Assembly: GCA_025603075.1 (NCBI GenBank)
Contig: MU626269.1
Location: 1-64,000 of the forward strand
Direction of reading: 5' to 3'
Source of the DNA: Neoconidiobolus thromboides FSU 785
Lineage: Eukaryota; Entomophthoromycota; Entomophthoromycetes; Entomophthorales; Neoconidiobolaceae
DNA length: 64,000 nt
The position numbers and the translations under genes are program-made. Shown here one piece after another: positions 50,476 through 61,523 of this stretch; the first letter of the stretch is position 1, and every line of letters begins with the position of its first letter. The notes under the pieces are model-generated. The model was not told where the DNA came from. It saw only the letters and a program-made list of their open reading frames with translations, and did not search any database.

Positions 50476-51960
50476 ATGGAAACTGATACTAAAAAACCAA
50501 AATTGAATGGCAATATAGAATCAAATATAATAAATCAACATTTCGACACAAACTCAGATTTTTTTAAAAAATATAGTCATTGTTATCAAAACAATGTGTC
50601 TATAGATATCGAATTAGACCATACCAACACTTTACAATCACATAACAAAGTGGTCACTACCCCATTTTTAGCCGGCAGTATAGGCAACGTATTCAACCCT
50701 AAGTTCTTAAAAAAAGTACGTAAAGAAATTGAGCAGAAACAGAAATATGATAAACGATACAATGATTTATATGAATTCTATCAGTCTAAAGACCTTAAGA
50801 GTACTCCTTTAAAAAATTTGAAACAATTAAGGGATAGTATATATGGTTCTACTTTCCTTGATTTTTTTTCGAAATTAACTGGTATAAAGTTAACAAGCAA
50901 ACTAGACGTTTCAGTTTCTAAATACATTTATGGAAATCATTTGTTATGTCATGATGATGATATCAAATCTGAAAAAGAGGGTAGACGTATAGCGTTTATT
51001 ATTTATTTAGTGGATGAAGACTGGGATGAGAAAGATGGTGGAGCGTTAGAGTTGTTTAGTAGGTAAATATTCAATATAATGCTTTTATTCAATTTCTATA
51101 AATAATTTAAATTATGTTAACTTAGAGATCAATATGGGCAGCCAATATTTAATAATACTATAAAATTAACACCTAAGTGGAATCAGTTAGTATTTTTTGA
51201 GATTGGAAACTATTCATATCATCAAGTATCAGAAGTGTTAGCCAAAACAAAAGATCGTTTATCTATTGTTGGTTGGTTTCATGGACCTTTAGATAATTTA
51301 AAAAAACCATTAGTTAATTATGAATTTACAAAAACAATAGAATATAAATTACAATTATCTGATTTCATTAATAAAGATTATTTAAACAAAGAAAATATTC
51401 AGAAAATAAATCTTCAATTCAACAAAGATGCTACTATTGAATTAAGACAATTTTTATTACCAGAGGTATATCAAACATCATGTGAAGAATTGAATCAAAT
51501 TATTTGGCATCCCATTTTAGGCCCAGCCCATATAAGAAAATATAGAAAAGCAGTGGAAATGTCTAAAACTTTAAGTCTATTAAAAGAATTGTTTCAATCC
51601 GATCAATTCTTACAGTTATTAAATGAACTCTTGAACCAAAACTTAATGCAATACTATGGTGAATTACGTCAATTTTGTGGCGGAGATTATACCCTGCTAC
51701 ATGACCATGCTTTAGAACCAGAGGGCATTGATCTTATCTTCCCGTTAATAAAAGATTTGAGTCAGGTTTGGAAATCCGATTATGGCGGTAACTTATCCTA
51801 TGTTTTAGATGGAAATGAATTATTTTCTCATTTGCCTTCCAATAATTGCTTGACATTGATTAAGAGAGAAAAGGATACTTATCGCTTTCTTAAATATTTG
51901 AAATTATTTTGTCCGTTTGTTAGAACTGAGTTTGCTTTTACTTACCAACCTGAAAAATAA
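50476..51960 (+). CDS. TPA1: Prolyl 3,4-dihydroxylase TPA1/OGFOD1 family (2-oxoglutarate/Fe(II))
   Basis: Hydroxylates a proline of ribosomal protein uS12 and affects translation termination in fungi. Exons are 50476-51062 and 51126-51960; 473 residues. I start at METDTKKPKLNG because the frame upstream overlaps the helicase coding region. The iron-binding triad is visible: HDD of LLCHDDDI (H-x-D) and the distal His of SYHQVSEV. The 2-oxoglutarate Arg is in RLSIVGWFHG. The second half repeats a degenerate double-stranded beta-helix (CGGDYTLLHDHALEPEGIDL), the two-domain layout of Tpa1. The enzyme looks intact. Confidence 0.9.
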
Positions 51961-52235
51961 AATAGAGTTTATATCATATTTTGAATTTATTTTAACATTT
52001 GATGAAAGTTTACTAAAAAGCCACAAAACACTAGATAAAAGTATCGCCCTTTGTATTCGTATGCTAAAAAATATACCAGAGATATTACAATACCTAAATT
52101 AGTACTTGTTCAGTATATTAGATTCACTTTAAATAAAGTAGCACAAAATTCCGAATTTAATAAATACCCTAAACAATCGCGAAAAATCAAACATCCTTAC
52201 AAAACAGCATACAAATTAAAAATTAAAAATCCCTT
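51961..52235. other. Spacer between TPA1 and the ankyrin gene
   Basis: The genes converge. There is no independent gene; short frames here are shadows of the ankyrin gene's terminal exon. Confidence 0.5.
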
Positions 52236-52896
52236 TTATTCACTAGAAGCACCTTCATCATCCGAATCTTCTTCCTGTGCCTCAACCTCAGCAGCCTTAA
52301 AGGAATGTTAATAAATCAAACATCAAAAGTTAAAGGATAAATCACTTACGAATTTCCTAGCTGTAGAAGCTTCCAACAATAGCTTTTTAATGGGTGCCGC
52401 ATCTTCTTTATAATTAGGTAAAAGCTCCTTTGGGATCATCCCTTCCTTATTAGTAATATTAGGGTCAGCTCCTGCCTTCAATAAACTATCCACTATGTAT
52501 TCTGTATATTTAATGTCTTCAAGATCCAAACAAGCTACATGCAATGCTGTATTTTTATTCATACGATCAACTTGATCTACATCAAAATTATCTAGTGTCA
52601 AGAGCTTTTCAAGTACTTCGGTGGAGCTTTGTTGGATGCTTTTTTTATTAAATAATTTATTTTTTAACTTTTTTAGGTTATATAAATTAGAAATTACCAT
52701 ATATGAATGCCAGGATTACCCATAGCGTCGGTACAGTTAACATCTAAAGTGGATTCGTTTAAAACTTCTGATAACAGATCTAAAGAGTCCGTTCTACAAG
52801 CAGAGATGAAACGTTCGTCTAAGAATTTTTATTATTATTAGTTATTGACAGTATTATTAAAAATCTGAACTTACTGGCTGTTGCTCCTTCCGACAT
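52236..52896 (-). CDS. Small ankyrin-repeat protein with acidic tail
   Basis: Assembled from four minus-strand exons: MSEGATA, then ERFISACRTDSLDLLSEVLN...GNPGIHI, then QQSSTEVLEKLL...TALHVACLDLED, and an acidic end AAEVEAQEEDSDDEGASSE with TAA at 52236-52238. About 160 residues. Two to three ankyrin repeats are recognisable (NTALHVAC; LLKAGADPNITNKEGMIPKEL). The size and acidic tail resemble Yar1-type chaperones of ribosomal protein uS3, but ankyrin repeats alone do not prove this. The exon joins keep frame and use T-rich acceptors. Confidence 0.7.
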
Positions 52897-52942
52897 GTAT
52901 CTAAAAATTTTATATAAAAAGGCTACGTTAATAGGGGTTGTT

Positions 52943-53104
52943 TTATGAAGCTTTTGAAAGTGTAAATTCAATGATTTGTTCTAATGGTAATAAGCCACCT
53001 AAGCTAGCTGTTAAATGGAGATGGGTTAAAATTCGAAGTTGGATTAGCCCAAAATATTTATACCTTTTTGAGTTGCTAGTTTCACTTCTGATATTTAGAT
53101 TCAG
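52943..53104 (-). CDS. Possible terminal exon of an unidentified minus-strand gene
   Basis: An open frame of 53 codons (LNLNIRSETSNSKRYKYFGL, then IQLRILTHLHLT, then LGGLLPLEQIIEF, ending LSKAS and TAA) follows a good acceptor (GCTTAGGATAG). The composition looks protein-like. An upstream exon such as MLSFSSRELKFTSMIFIG (about 53230-53283) can be proposed, but the junction is weak. The same DNA has a 60-codon frame on the plus strand, so it may be coincidental. No family recognised. Confidence 0.3.
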   Translation of the reverse strand: MNLNIRSETSNSKRYKYFGLIQLRILTHLHLTASLGGLLPLEQIIEFTLSKAS

Positions 53105-53354
53105 CTATCCTAAGCAATAAATAAGCTTTTTGATGATAGAGTCTGGTATTTAAGTTGTTTTTTATCTTCAATTTACTTCATTATTAATGGTCTAAGTTAT
53201 AAACCATAGTTCAAGCACTTTATTCCCAATAAAAATCATACTAGTGAATTTCAATTCTCGCGATGAAAAACTTAGCATTATCCCCCAAGGTTTTCAAAAC
53301 ATACAAAAAACTTCGATTTTGAAAAAGTGAATTTTTAGTTAAAAAATAATCAAA

Positions 53355-53793
53355 ATGGCAGGTTACAAATTAGAAATTTTTAAAGTAAAGAATAAAAAAA
53401 TATGAAAATGGGATTACTAACCACCTTATTATAATTAAATAATAAATCAGTATGGTTTCTATGTCTTTTTCCCAATTTCAATGATGCTCTATCTCGGTGA
53501 TCCATCATTTATTGAAAATCATGTTGTTGGAGTAACTTTTATAAATCTATATGTAAAATCAAACGCCTAATACTTATTCTACTACAGGAAAAATTCTATC
53601 CACGTTTACAGGATTGTAATGTAAGTTTTAATTAATATAGGCATAATCAAAATATTTATTGTATTTTTAAAAATTAAAGCGCCCTGGAAAGACTAAAGAA
53701 GAAGTTGAAGAACAGTTAAAAGAAGCTAGAGAGAGATTCCGAAGATACAAAACAAATAAGAATAACGAGAGTTCAGGTAGTGATGCTCTTTAA
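53355..53793 (+). CDS. PET100: Cytochrome c oxidase assembly protein PET100
   Basis: Four tiny exons give 85 residues: MAGYKLEIFK; YGFYVFFPISMMLYLGDPSF with IENHVVG; EKFYPRLQDCN; and RPGKTKEEVEEQLKEARERF with a short polar tail. The MAGxxLEIFKxGxYxxFPI-MMYxGxP pattern with one transmembrane helix, then the charged R-P-x-T-x-E-E helix, is characteristic of Pet100. Pet100 is an inner-membrane chaperone for complex IV assembly. Too short for standard ORF detection, it was recognised from the exon peptides. Confidence 0.88.
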
Positions 53794-53908
53794 TATTAAT
53801 ATTTCTTGAAATAAAATGATAGATAGTTAGCTTTAAGTTGGATTGTTTTTTGTTTTTTAAATTTATAATAATAAAATTTAGTAACGAAATTTATTTAACA
53901 TTTTAATC

Positions 53909-54254
53909 TTAATTCAACTTTGTCAAAACCTCTTTTAATCTTTTAATCATTGCTGCTTCATCTACTCGGTGCATTTGTAAAAGCTCTTCTTTAATTTGAT
54001 TATCATTTAATCTTTCTTTGACCAAAGTTATCACCGGTACATCAAAACAATATTTTTGGTAAACTTCATTCCCTTTTTTATTGATATCTACTTCTTCTAA
54101 ATCAAAAGGAACCTTTTAAAAATAATAAATACTGAGCTATAAGTATAAATATATATGTTACTTCTTTTCCAACGTTATCCAAAGCGAGTTTAGCCGTATG
54201 GCACAACGAACAGGTCTGATTTATAAATATCCTAAGTGCTAGTTTTTTACTCAT
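53909..54254 (-). CDS. Glutaredoxin-like protein (C5orf63/YDR286C type)
   Basis: Two exons encode about 97 residues. The first reads MSKKLALRIFINQTCSLCHT and AKLALDNVGKE; the second VPFDLEEVDINKKGNEVYQK and YCFDVPVITL. The C-S-L-C redox pair after the first beta strand and the cis-Pro in DVPVI are typical of the DUF836 glutaredoxin-like group. It probably acts as a thiol-disulfide protein; the substrate is unknown. It lies tail-to-tail with PET100, 115 bp apart. Confidence 0.85.
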
Positions 54255-54376
54255 TGTGTTTATTTTCAGTTTCTACAAAAATAAAAAAATAAAACCAATC
54301 AATATGCTCATTTAAATTTGGTCATAACTTAAAAAAGAACTCTGTGATCGCAAAATCAATTTTAATTTTTTCAAGA

Positions 54377-55625
54377 ATGAGTGACAATAATGAAAACATC
54401 TATTTAAACGACCAAGAAAAAGAAGAATCACCACAGGATAATCAATTGTTGGCTCAGATCATAATGTCGGCAGCTAGCAAAATTCCGTTGAATTATAACT
54501 CAGAAACGGAGGGCAGTCCAAAAAACAGAGAAAATTTAGAAATTGGAACTGAGACAAAGTTTAGGAATGAGCAAGAAATAGGAGACTATGATGAAAATTA
54601 TGATGAAGAGGAAGATCAGAATTATAACGAAAACTATAAGAAAGAGGGGGGATATGAAAGAGAGTATAATTCAGAGGTAGGAGAAGAAAATATAGGAGGA
54701 AATGTAGACAATGAAGAAGGAAATAAACAAGCATATGAAAGAGAAGATACTCAAGAGTATGAAGAAAAGGAAGGAGCCAGTTACATTGAAAAAAATGATA
54801 AAGAATATGAAAAAGATTCGGGAGATTTTATAAAAGAAAGTTCCGAACAATCTGAAGAAGTAGTAACAAAAGTAAAGAAAACCGAACGTATAGCAAAGGC
54901 TGATAAAGGATCTGAAAGGGAAGGTACAGAAGATATTGAAGAAGAAGACGAAGTCGAAAGGAAGAAGAGGAAGATGGAGCTGGATGAAGTACAGGAAGGA
55001 ATGATCGATGAAGAAGAAGAAGATGACGAGGATTTGGGAGTATCTTATATCGACACAGAACAATCAAGTAAAGTAAGGAATTCAGGAAGAAGTAATGCAG
55101 AGTTAAGGTAGGTTTTTTCACTATTTCTTCAAAATGAAATTAAAGATTTGTTTAAAGGGCTTTGATTGAAGCTTTTGATCCAGAACAGTTAAAAAGATAT
55201 GAAGTTTTTAGAAGAGCAGCGTTAAATAAAGGCACAGTTAAAAAGGTAAATAATTGGATTATAGTGAGCTTATAAGGTTTTAACTTAAACTAGGTAGTTA
55301 GTAGCATGATCAACCAACCATTTGCTCAAAACCTTAGTATGGTAGTTGCTGGTTTTTCAAAAGTATTTATAGGAGAAATCGTTGAATTAGGTAACTATTT
55401 TAAAATCAATTTGTTTTAATAGTATTGATTGTTTTAGCGTTAGAAGTTCAAAAAGAATGGGATCAGAATGAGATTGTGACTAATGCATTACAAGGTAAAC
55501 CATTTAATATTCCAAGAAAATCACCTTTGCTTCCAGAACATTTAAGAGAAGCTTACCGTAGATATCTATTAAACCATAGGATTAGTAATAGCTTTTATAA
55601 GAAACCAAAGATATTAAAGAGATAA
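54377..55625 (+). CDS. TAF11: TFIID subunit TAF11
   Basis: TAF11 pairs with TAF13 through a histone fold within TFIID. The first exon (54377-55108) gives a very acidic, Glu/Asp/Tyr-rich N-terminus of about 240 residues. I start at [12 protein letters not shown] since the frame upstream lacks an ATG. Later exons encode the conserved domain: [58 protein letters not shown] and [14 protein letters not shown]. These helices match the TAF11 histone fold (TAFII28), and the C-terminus ends with the usual L-P-E-H-L-R-E-A helix. The acidic extension is longer than in most homologues. Confidence 0.93.
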
Positions 55626-56157
55626 AACATATTTATCTTCAAAAAAGACTAAGTCAATAAAATAATCAAATGGCCCCTTTACAATAGCTCATGTTGGGAC
55701 AACTCAATTCATTAATTGAATAATATCAACCCTCGATTTTCAAAAGCACAAAGTAGTAATAAAGCAAACAGGATTATATATCTTTTTGAAAAACAATTTT
55801 TTAATTTCGTATTGCTATTGTATTGAAAGTAAACTTGAAAATAAAACTTATACATATTTTCACCTCGTTTATTTATTATTAATTTATAACTTTTACAGTA
55901 TAAAAAATCTTCTTTTTTTAGTGTTTGGAGATGCAAGGCTATGTCAAAAAGTTTATAGAAAAATGAGACTTTTTTTAAATAAATTGTATAGAATGTTATC
56001 TACACCTATCCCATATTTAAAACAAATTAAGCTATTATTTTTTGAGGTATGAAGAAAACAAAGTTAGGTTTTAGAGGCGCTCTAGGGTAAAGGTACAATG
56101 AAGTGTTATTAAGTGATAAGGATCTCAATCTGCATTATTTTTCAAAATAACTTCATT

Positions 56158-56265
56158 ATATGGGGATATGTTTTTGTATTTAAGAGTTTTACTAACAATT
56201 TTTCCACTTAAATAGCGCTCAAAAGATCGAAAAAGTGATGAAACCAAAAAAAATATCCTCATATA
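56158..56265 (+). mobile_element. MITE copy 20 (forward)
   Basis: TATGGGGATATGTTTTTG on the left and ATATCCTCATA on the right; centre AAATAGCGCTCAAAAG. Confidence 0.9.
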
Positions 56266-56426
56266 GTCTATTGCATATACAAATTCATAAGTTTGAGTTA
56301 ATTATTCTGTTTTATTATTGAAATATAGCCTGAACTTTGACGTGGTACAATGAGGCAATAATTTTTGTATTAACTAAAAAGACTTAATAAAAATAAACTT
56401 ATCAACGGCTGCTGCTTCATTTAATT

Positions 56427-56533
56427 ATATGGAGATATATTTTTTTGTCCAAGGATTTTACCAATAACTTTTTCACTCAAATAGCGCTTAAAAAATGGAA
56501 AAAGTGATGAAACTAAAAAAAACATTTCCATAT
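56427..56533 (+). mobile_element. MITE copy 21 (forward)
   Basis: TATGGAGATATATTTTTTTG on the left, AACATTTCCATA on the right; AAATAGCGCTTAAAAAATGG centre intact. Confidence 0.9.
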
Positions 56534-56639
56534 CTCGAAGATGAGTGATCCAGCTAATTTGAACTTCATAAGAGGTGCGCTACAACATTGCATATTAAAT
56601 TTGCGAAAAAATATAATTTATTAATCAAGGTTACTATTC

Positions 56640-56741
56640 GAGGGTGTTTTTTTTGGCTTCATTACTTTTTCTATCTTTTAAGCGCTATTTGAGTGGAAAA
56701 GTTGTTAGCAAAATTCTTAAACACAAAAATACATCCCCATT
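56640..56741 (-). mobile_element. MITE copy 22 (reverse)
   Basis: Left end GAGGGTGTTTTTTTTGGC, centre TTAAGCGCTATTTGAGTGG, right end AATACATCCCCAT. Confidence 0.9.
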
Positions 56742-57090
56742 CCATGAATTTTTGACTCATTCTCGTAAATCTATTAGAGTATTTTTTATATAAGCTAGCG
56801 TAATTGTTTGATTGAAATTTCAAACTAATAATTATAAGAAAATAAATTGTTAATAAACAGAATGAGCTAAATTTGTAGTTTCATTAACAAATATAAAGGT
56901 ATAAATCACTATCAAATAAAATACTATTTTTAATATCTTAGTTGAATTTTCTACTTTCTATATCTGAAGAAAGGGAAAACCTGCGTTAAAATTCAACTTG
57001 AAAGCAATAGGTTATTATCACCTCAAAGTATATTCGAAACATTTCAAACCTCCTATATACTATATTTTTCGAATGTTTTAACTCATGAAG

Positions 57091-57197
57091 ATATGGAGAT
57101 GTATTTTTTTATTCAGGAATTTTACTAACAACCTTTTCACTCAAACAGTGCTTAAAAAATGGGAAAGTAATGAAACCAAAAAGAACATCCTCATGTT
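57091..57197 (+). mobile_element. MITE copy 23 (forward)
   Basis: TATGGAGATGTATTTTTTTA on the left and AACATCCTCATG on the right. Confidence 0.88.
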
Positions 57198-58028
57198 ATT
57201 TTCAAAGCCTAAAGTATATTAAATTTCAAAAAAAAGTTATTTCTATCCTAGTGGCACTTTTAATAAAATAATTCTTTTAACCTATGTTCTACAAAGTTGA
57301 TAAAATAATAAACTATTCAATAACTTTATCAAATTCACAAAACCTATACAACTTTTTATAACTACGCATTCATATAAAAGGTTTTATTCATTAAATAAAG
57401 GTTTTTAAAATGTAAGAGGTTGGGGTTCAGGATTGCAAGTTTTATAAGGTAAAGAGTCATTTCCAATTCCTCTAACAACTGGTCCTTTTTCAGATTGTGG
57501 AATTTATTACACTATTTAGGGCTAAAACCATACAATGAATTCAAAATTTTAAGAGATAACTTTCATACACTTTATCTATAATTATAAATCTTGTGATGAA
57601 GCAACACCAAGAAAAAAACAAATTTTAAATTTTAAATAGCCTAAATAAAAAAACAGAAAGTGAGGCTTTTGCTTCACTTATCATGTTTCTAGTTTATTAT
57701 TTTCAAATACTCTATTTTTATATTATTTGATTTTTGTATAAATAACAGACAATGAAATAACATGATATTTTAGTTTAAATCATAAATAACACTAGTCTAC
57801 CAGTCAATTCATTAAATTTATTAGCAAACCAAATGACATTGCGCTTATAAAATATTTATTAAACATCATTCAATAAATCTGGTTGGTTAGTAAAAATACA
57901 AGTTTCAATTAAGGATCAGATGATATAGTCTACCCCTTGTTTATTTTGACGAGAAATCAAGTAAACTAAAAAACAATTAAGTCATAAACTATAAACTCAA
58001 TTAAAGAATAATAAAATAAAAGACAATA

Positions 58029-58062
58029 TTATGATATTGATATTGATATTGATATTAATATT
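58029..58062 (+). repeat. GATATT microsatellite
   Basis: Five or so units of TGATAT/TAATAT lie immediately after the stop of the 7TM receptor gene (minus strand). Confidence 0.85.
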
Positions 58063-58068
58063 AATTTA

Positions 58069-59025
58069 TTATAGTAACATTTTACGATCCACAGTATTAA
58101 AAATTTGATTTTTATCCATATCGATATAAACCTTATCATCTTCTTCTTCTTTTATAGTTTTAGTGAAATAACGTTCTTTCAATTCGCTAAAGATGGCTGG
58201 TAATGCTGGATCAAATAAAAAGAAAACAAAATTCAAAATACCTTGAACAGAAGCGCAAAAAAATTGAACAACATAATCAGCATAAGTTAAGTCACCGCTA
58301 GTTGGTGCTAAAATCATAACGACAAGATAAGGCAATATAGTTATTACGGGTACAGTTGGGTATAATAATAATCGAGTGACCATCCTTCTTAAATTAAATT
58401 GTTGATAAGAACTAGATGGGTTGGAATTATGACTTGATTTATTTCTAGCTTTATTTAACTTTAGGATGACTATTATAAATATTACTAGACAATATAGGGT
58501 TGGTAATAAAATCCAATTTCCAAATGTAAAAAATAATACGACTTTATTAATTGGATACTTAAATTGATCATAATAAGGGCATACACCTACATTTATAAAG
58601 CTTAATACTGCAATTGGAATGCAACATATGACTGAAAGTATACAACATGTTACCACGTAAAAGGTACATGATTTTACATACTTTGGTTTATCTAACAAAA
58701 AGATAATCATTAAATTATATGCCATACATGCCGTAATAAAAGTGGTTAAAAAATTTGAAAATAGGGAAAGTAAGGTCACTACTTGACATGCTAGCATATC
58801 ATCATCATAAACCGCCATATTTGGCGCATGACTTAAGATATCTGCTAATGATAAAAAAAAATACAATTTATAGCTGAGACGTTTACTTGCTGAAAACTTT
58901 AATACATAAGTGGATCCTATAATTACTGTTAATAAAAATGATAACACTAAGGATATTATATTGATATATTTAAATATAGTTTGGGCATCTATCACTCGAA
59001 CATAATCCTCTGCGCTTAGAGCCAT
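58069..59025 (-). CDS. Seven-transmembrane receptor (GPCR-like)
   Basis: An intronless gene for 318 residues. Seven hydrophobic segments are visible at about residues 20-42, 53-70, 80-110, 120-143, 162-189, 216-240 and 252-272. Cys80 at the start of TM3 and Cys149 in the loop before TM5 sit where class A and cAR-type GPCRs form a disulfide. A basic, Ser/Asn-rich third inner loop (KARNKSSHN) and a charged cytoplasmic tail follow the usual plan. TM7 ends FFLFDPALPAIF, in the place of N/D-P-x-x-Y. The ligand is unknown. Base composition is clearly coding. A non-GPCR seven-helix protein cannot be excluded. Confidence 0.75.
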   Translation of the reverse strand: MALSAEDYVRVIDAQTIFKYINIISLVLSFLLTVIIGSTYVLKFSASKRLSYKLYFFLSLADILSHAPNMAVYDDDMLACQVVTLLSLFSNFLTTFITACMAYNLMIIFLLDKPKYVKSCTFYVVTCCILSVICCIPIAVLSFINVGVCPYYDQFKYPINKVVLFFTFGNWILLPTLYCLVIFIIVILKLNKARNKSSHNSNPSSSYQQFNLRRMVTRLLLYPTVPVITILPYLVVMILAPTSGDLTYADYVVQFFCASVQGILNFVFFLFDPALPAIFSELKERYFTKTIKEEEDDKVYIDMDKNQIFNTVDRKMLL

Positions 59026-61337
59026 TTTTTCAAATTACGTTAAAAAAACATTATAAATTCGATAGTTATTTGCTTATATACAAATGTTTTTTAGAAGTAA
59101 AATAATATGGTGCATATCTTCTTAAATCAACTTAAATTCTTAAAAAAATGTATCAAATGATATGATTTTCATTTTATTGCTTTTAATTTTAGATTTGATT
59201 ATGCTGCTAAAATCCCAAGGATCCACCATGATTATTTTTATCCTTTATTTTTGCAAAATCACGTTTTATTTACCACCTTATTTAATATTTATGGAAAATT
59301 TATTATTTTTGATAATTAATTTTTACTAATAAATTGTCCGTAATAAAATCAAACATTGTTTATAATTGTACAGTAGTAGCTTCGACTTATTATTACTATC
59401 ATAACTTGGAATACTTTTTACATTATTATTAATACCCCTAATACATTTCATAAGTACTTGCATAATTTTTGATATATAAATTCTATCATCAATCTCGATT
59501 TATTCTTATTCTAATAAATTTTTAATTAATGTCACATTAACCAATGATCATTTTAAACTAGACCGTCAAGGATTAATAATAAACCATGTCTACCTCTTTA
59601 ATAAACAACAATCTATTTATTTTATAACTGAATTTAAAATGCGATTTCCAAAAGTAAATTTGAATAACAAAACATATAATTACTTTTTGAAAATAAACTC
59701 TATTTAACACAATACTTCAATATAATAGTTTAATAAAATGATAACTTTAAATTGATGTTTAGAAAAGAGTAATTAAATATTTAAGCTTAGTATTATAATA
59801 CTAGGTTACCACGTACTCTTAATTAATGCCTTAGTTTAATATTTAAAAAATATCAAATTCATGCTTTTATTAATAGATAATATAGAATCTCAAAAGCTGG
59901 GTCACTATGACCATAAATCTAATACCTATTTTTTATATTTATTATTGTAGTTTATTGGGGTGTAGCATTTAATGTTAAAGAACTATACGGTGTCTTATTT
60001 GAATAGGAAAAGTTGAGGTGCTTTTATTAATTTAATGCTTATATTGATAGAATGGGACAAAGATTACTTTTAAACTATTAAAGTAATTAATAAGTTTTTT
60101 AAAACTCTTGAAAAGGCATAATCCCCAAGTAGTTTATTATTTAAACACAACAATTATGAAATGAGTAATAAAAGAAATCGATTATTTGGTCATTGACTCG
60201 TTGCTCCTTTTATTCTTTAAAAGACGAGTAACCAAATATGAAAATCTTATAGACTTTCTTCTCCTCAACAAAGAGTCAAGAACCTGCAAGATACATTAGG
60301 CTAGGATCAATGTTAATCAATAGGATTTTAAATAAGAAAGTTATTATTTTTCAATTTATTTAGAAAAAATAATTTAAATTACATATTTTTACTACTGTAA
60401 CTTTAAGAAAACGTTATAAAAAGGAAACTTTTAGTTATTTTTAAACTCAAGCAATACTAATACTTATATATATAGATATTAAATAAGAATATAATCAATT
60501 AGTATTATACATGAAGTCTAGGATGATAAAAAATAAGCTCCTACTTCCAAATAAAACCTTTTTAAAGACTATCTAGAAGCAAGCTTGGACCTTATAATTT
60601 TACAATTTACAACTTTAAATTTATTTTTTAAAAATTGCAATTAACTTGGTAATAATTAATTTTCCCATGATATTTTGAGCAAAAATAACAACCTTCAAAA
60701 CTAGCAACTTTATGAAAGATTATTATTTTAGCTAAGAAGTTATTTAAAATTTCATTTTTTGTTTAAAATATCCCTAGAAGTCTTTAGTTTGATGTTTTAA
60801 ATCTTGATATTTATTTTCACTGGGGCTGAATGTAAATTCTTATATATATAATGAAAAGATCGATAATCATATAAGATAACATATATATAATATGCAATTT
60901 GAACTTTTTATTAAAACATTGTCATATTAACTTCAAGTTAAAAGACCGAACTTTAACTAGATTCTAGAAGCTGATTGGTCTAATACGTAAATTGTGGAGA
61001 AATAAAAGGTTAAAAGTTACCAATTTTATATGTAGAACTGATCTTTCGATTTCTACCTATATTTACACTTTAAAGTTTAAATGAAATTACTGAAGTAAAT
61101 TTTATTCAATACAACTAGTTAATATTTGTAATATATATTATAATAAATCAATAATAAACTTGAATTATCATTTTAAAATGATAAAAAGCTAGACTTCTAG
61201 TTAAAAGAATTTATTAATTAGTTTAATGATTTGACATACATAGCTCGTAATAGTTGAAAAAGGAGTAGTAATAATAATTCAGTCTACTTAGATAGATTCT
61301 ATAAATGGATAGACATGATGGAAGCGAAAGCTATTGT
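59026..61337. other. Long AT-rich spacer
   Basis: No gene or MITE found in about 2.3 kb. It contains one notable inverted repeat at 60183-60238. Confidence 0.5.
60183..60238. repeat. Imperfect inverted repeat (hairpin)
   Basis: Left arm TATTTGGT plus ACTCGT (60183-60201) pairs with ACGAGT plus ACCAAATA (60224-60238); the loop is about 22 nt. Function unknown; it is unrelated to the MITE. Confidence 0.6.
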
Positions 61338-61523
61338 TTAAGAGGCATTATAACTTTCTGAACTCATGTAAGGTTTATTACGATGGGACCTTATATAAAG
61401 CTTAAAAATGGTGCCTTTTTTATTAATACAACGATTTTTAGGTGCACTTCTTCGACGAGTTACTCTAAAGATTTCATAATGTTGATACAGTTTTGTGGCT
61501 TTAAGCCATCCGAAGAAAGTCAT
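61338..61523 (-). CDS. Small basic protein, 61 residues, unknown
   Basis: A clean frame MTFFGWLKATKLYQHYEIFR...ESYNAS stopping in TAA. It is rich in Lys/Arg and aromatic residues (RVTRRRSAPKNRC). Its DNA is far less AT-rich than the flanks, which argues for coding constraint. There is no signal peptide or membrane helix. It could be a small mitochondrial or ribosomal protein, an exon of a larger gene, or a relic. No family recognised. Confidence 0.45.
   Translation of the reverse strand: MTFFGWLKATKLYQHYEIFRVTRRRSAPKNRCINKKGTIFKLYIRSHRNKPYMSSESYNAS

Larger units (their letters stand above)
55626..58068. other. Long intergenic spacer
   Basis: No gene found in about 2.4 kb. Four MITEs (copies 20-23) lie within 1.05 kb at 56158-57197. 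Confidence 0.5.

Noticed and set aside
54671-55121. Antisense frames of 97-130 codons rich in Phe, Leu and Ser
   Set aside because: They are the complement of the Glu/Asp-rich TAF11 N-terminus; acidic codons on one strand give long hydrophobic frames on the other.
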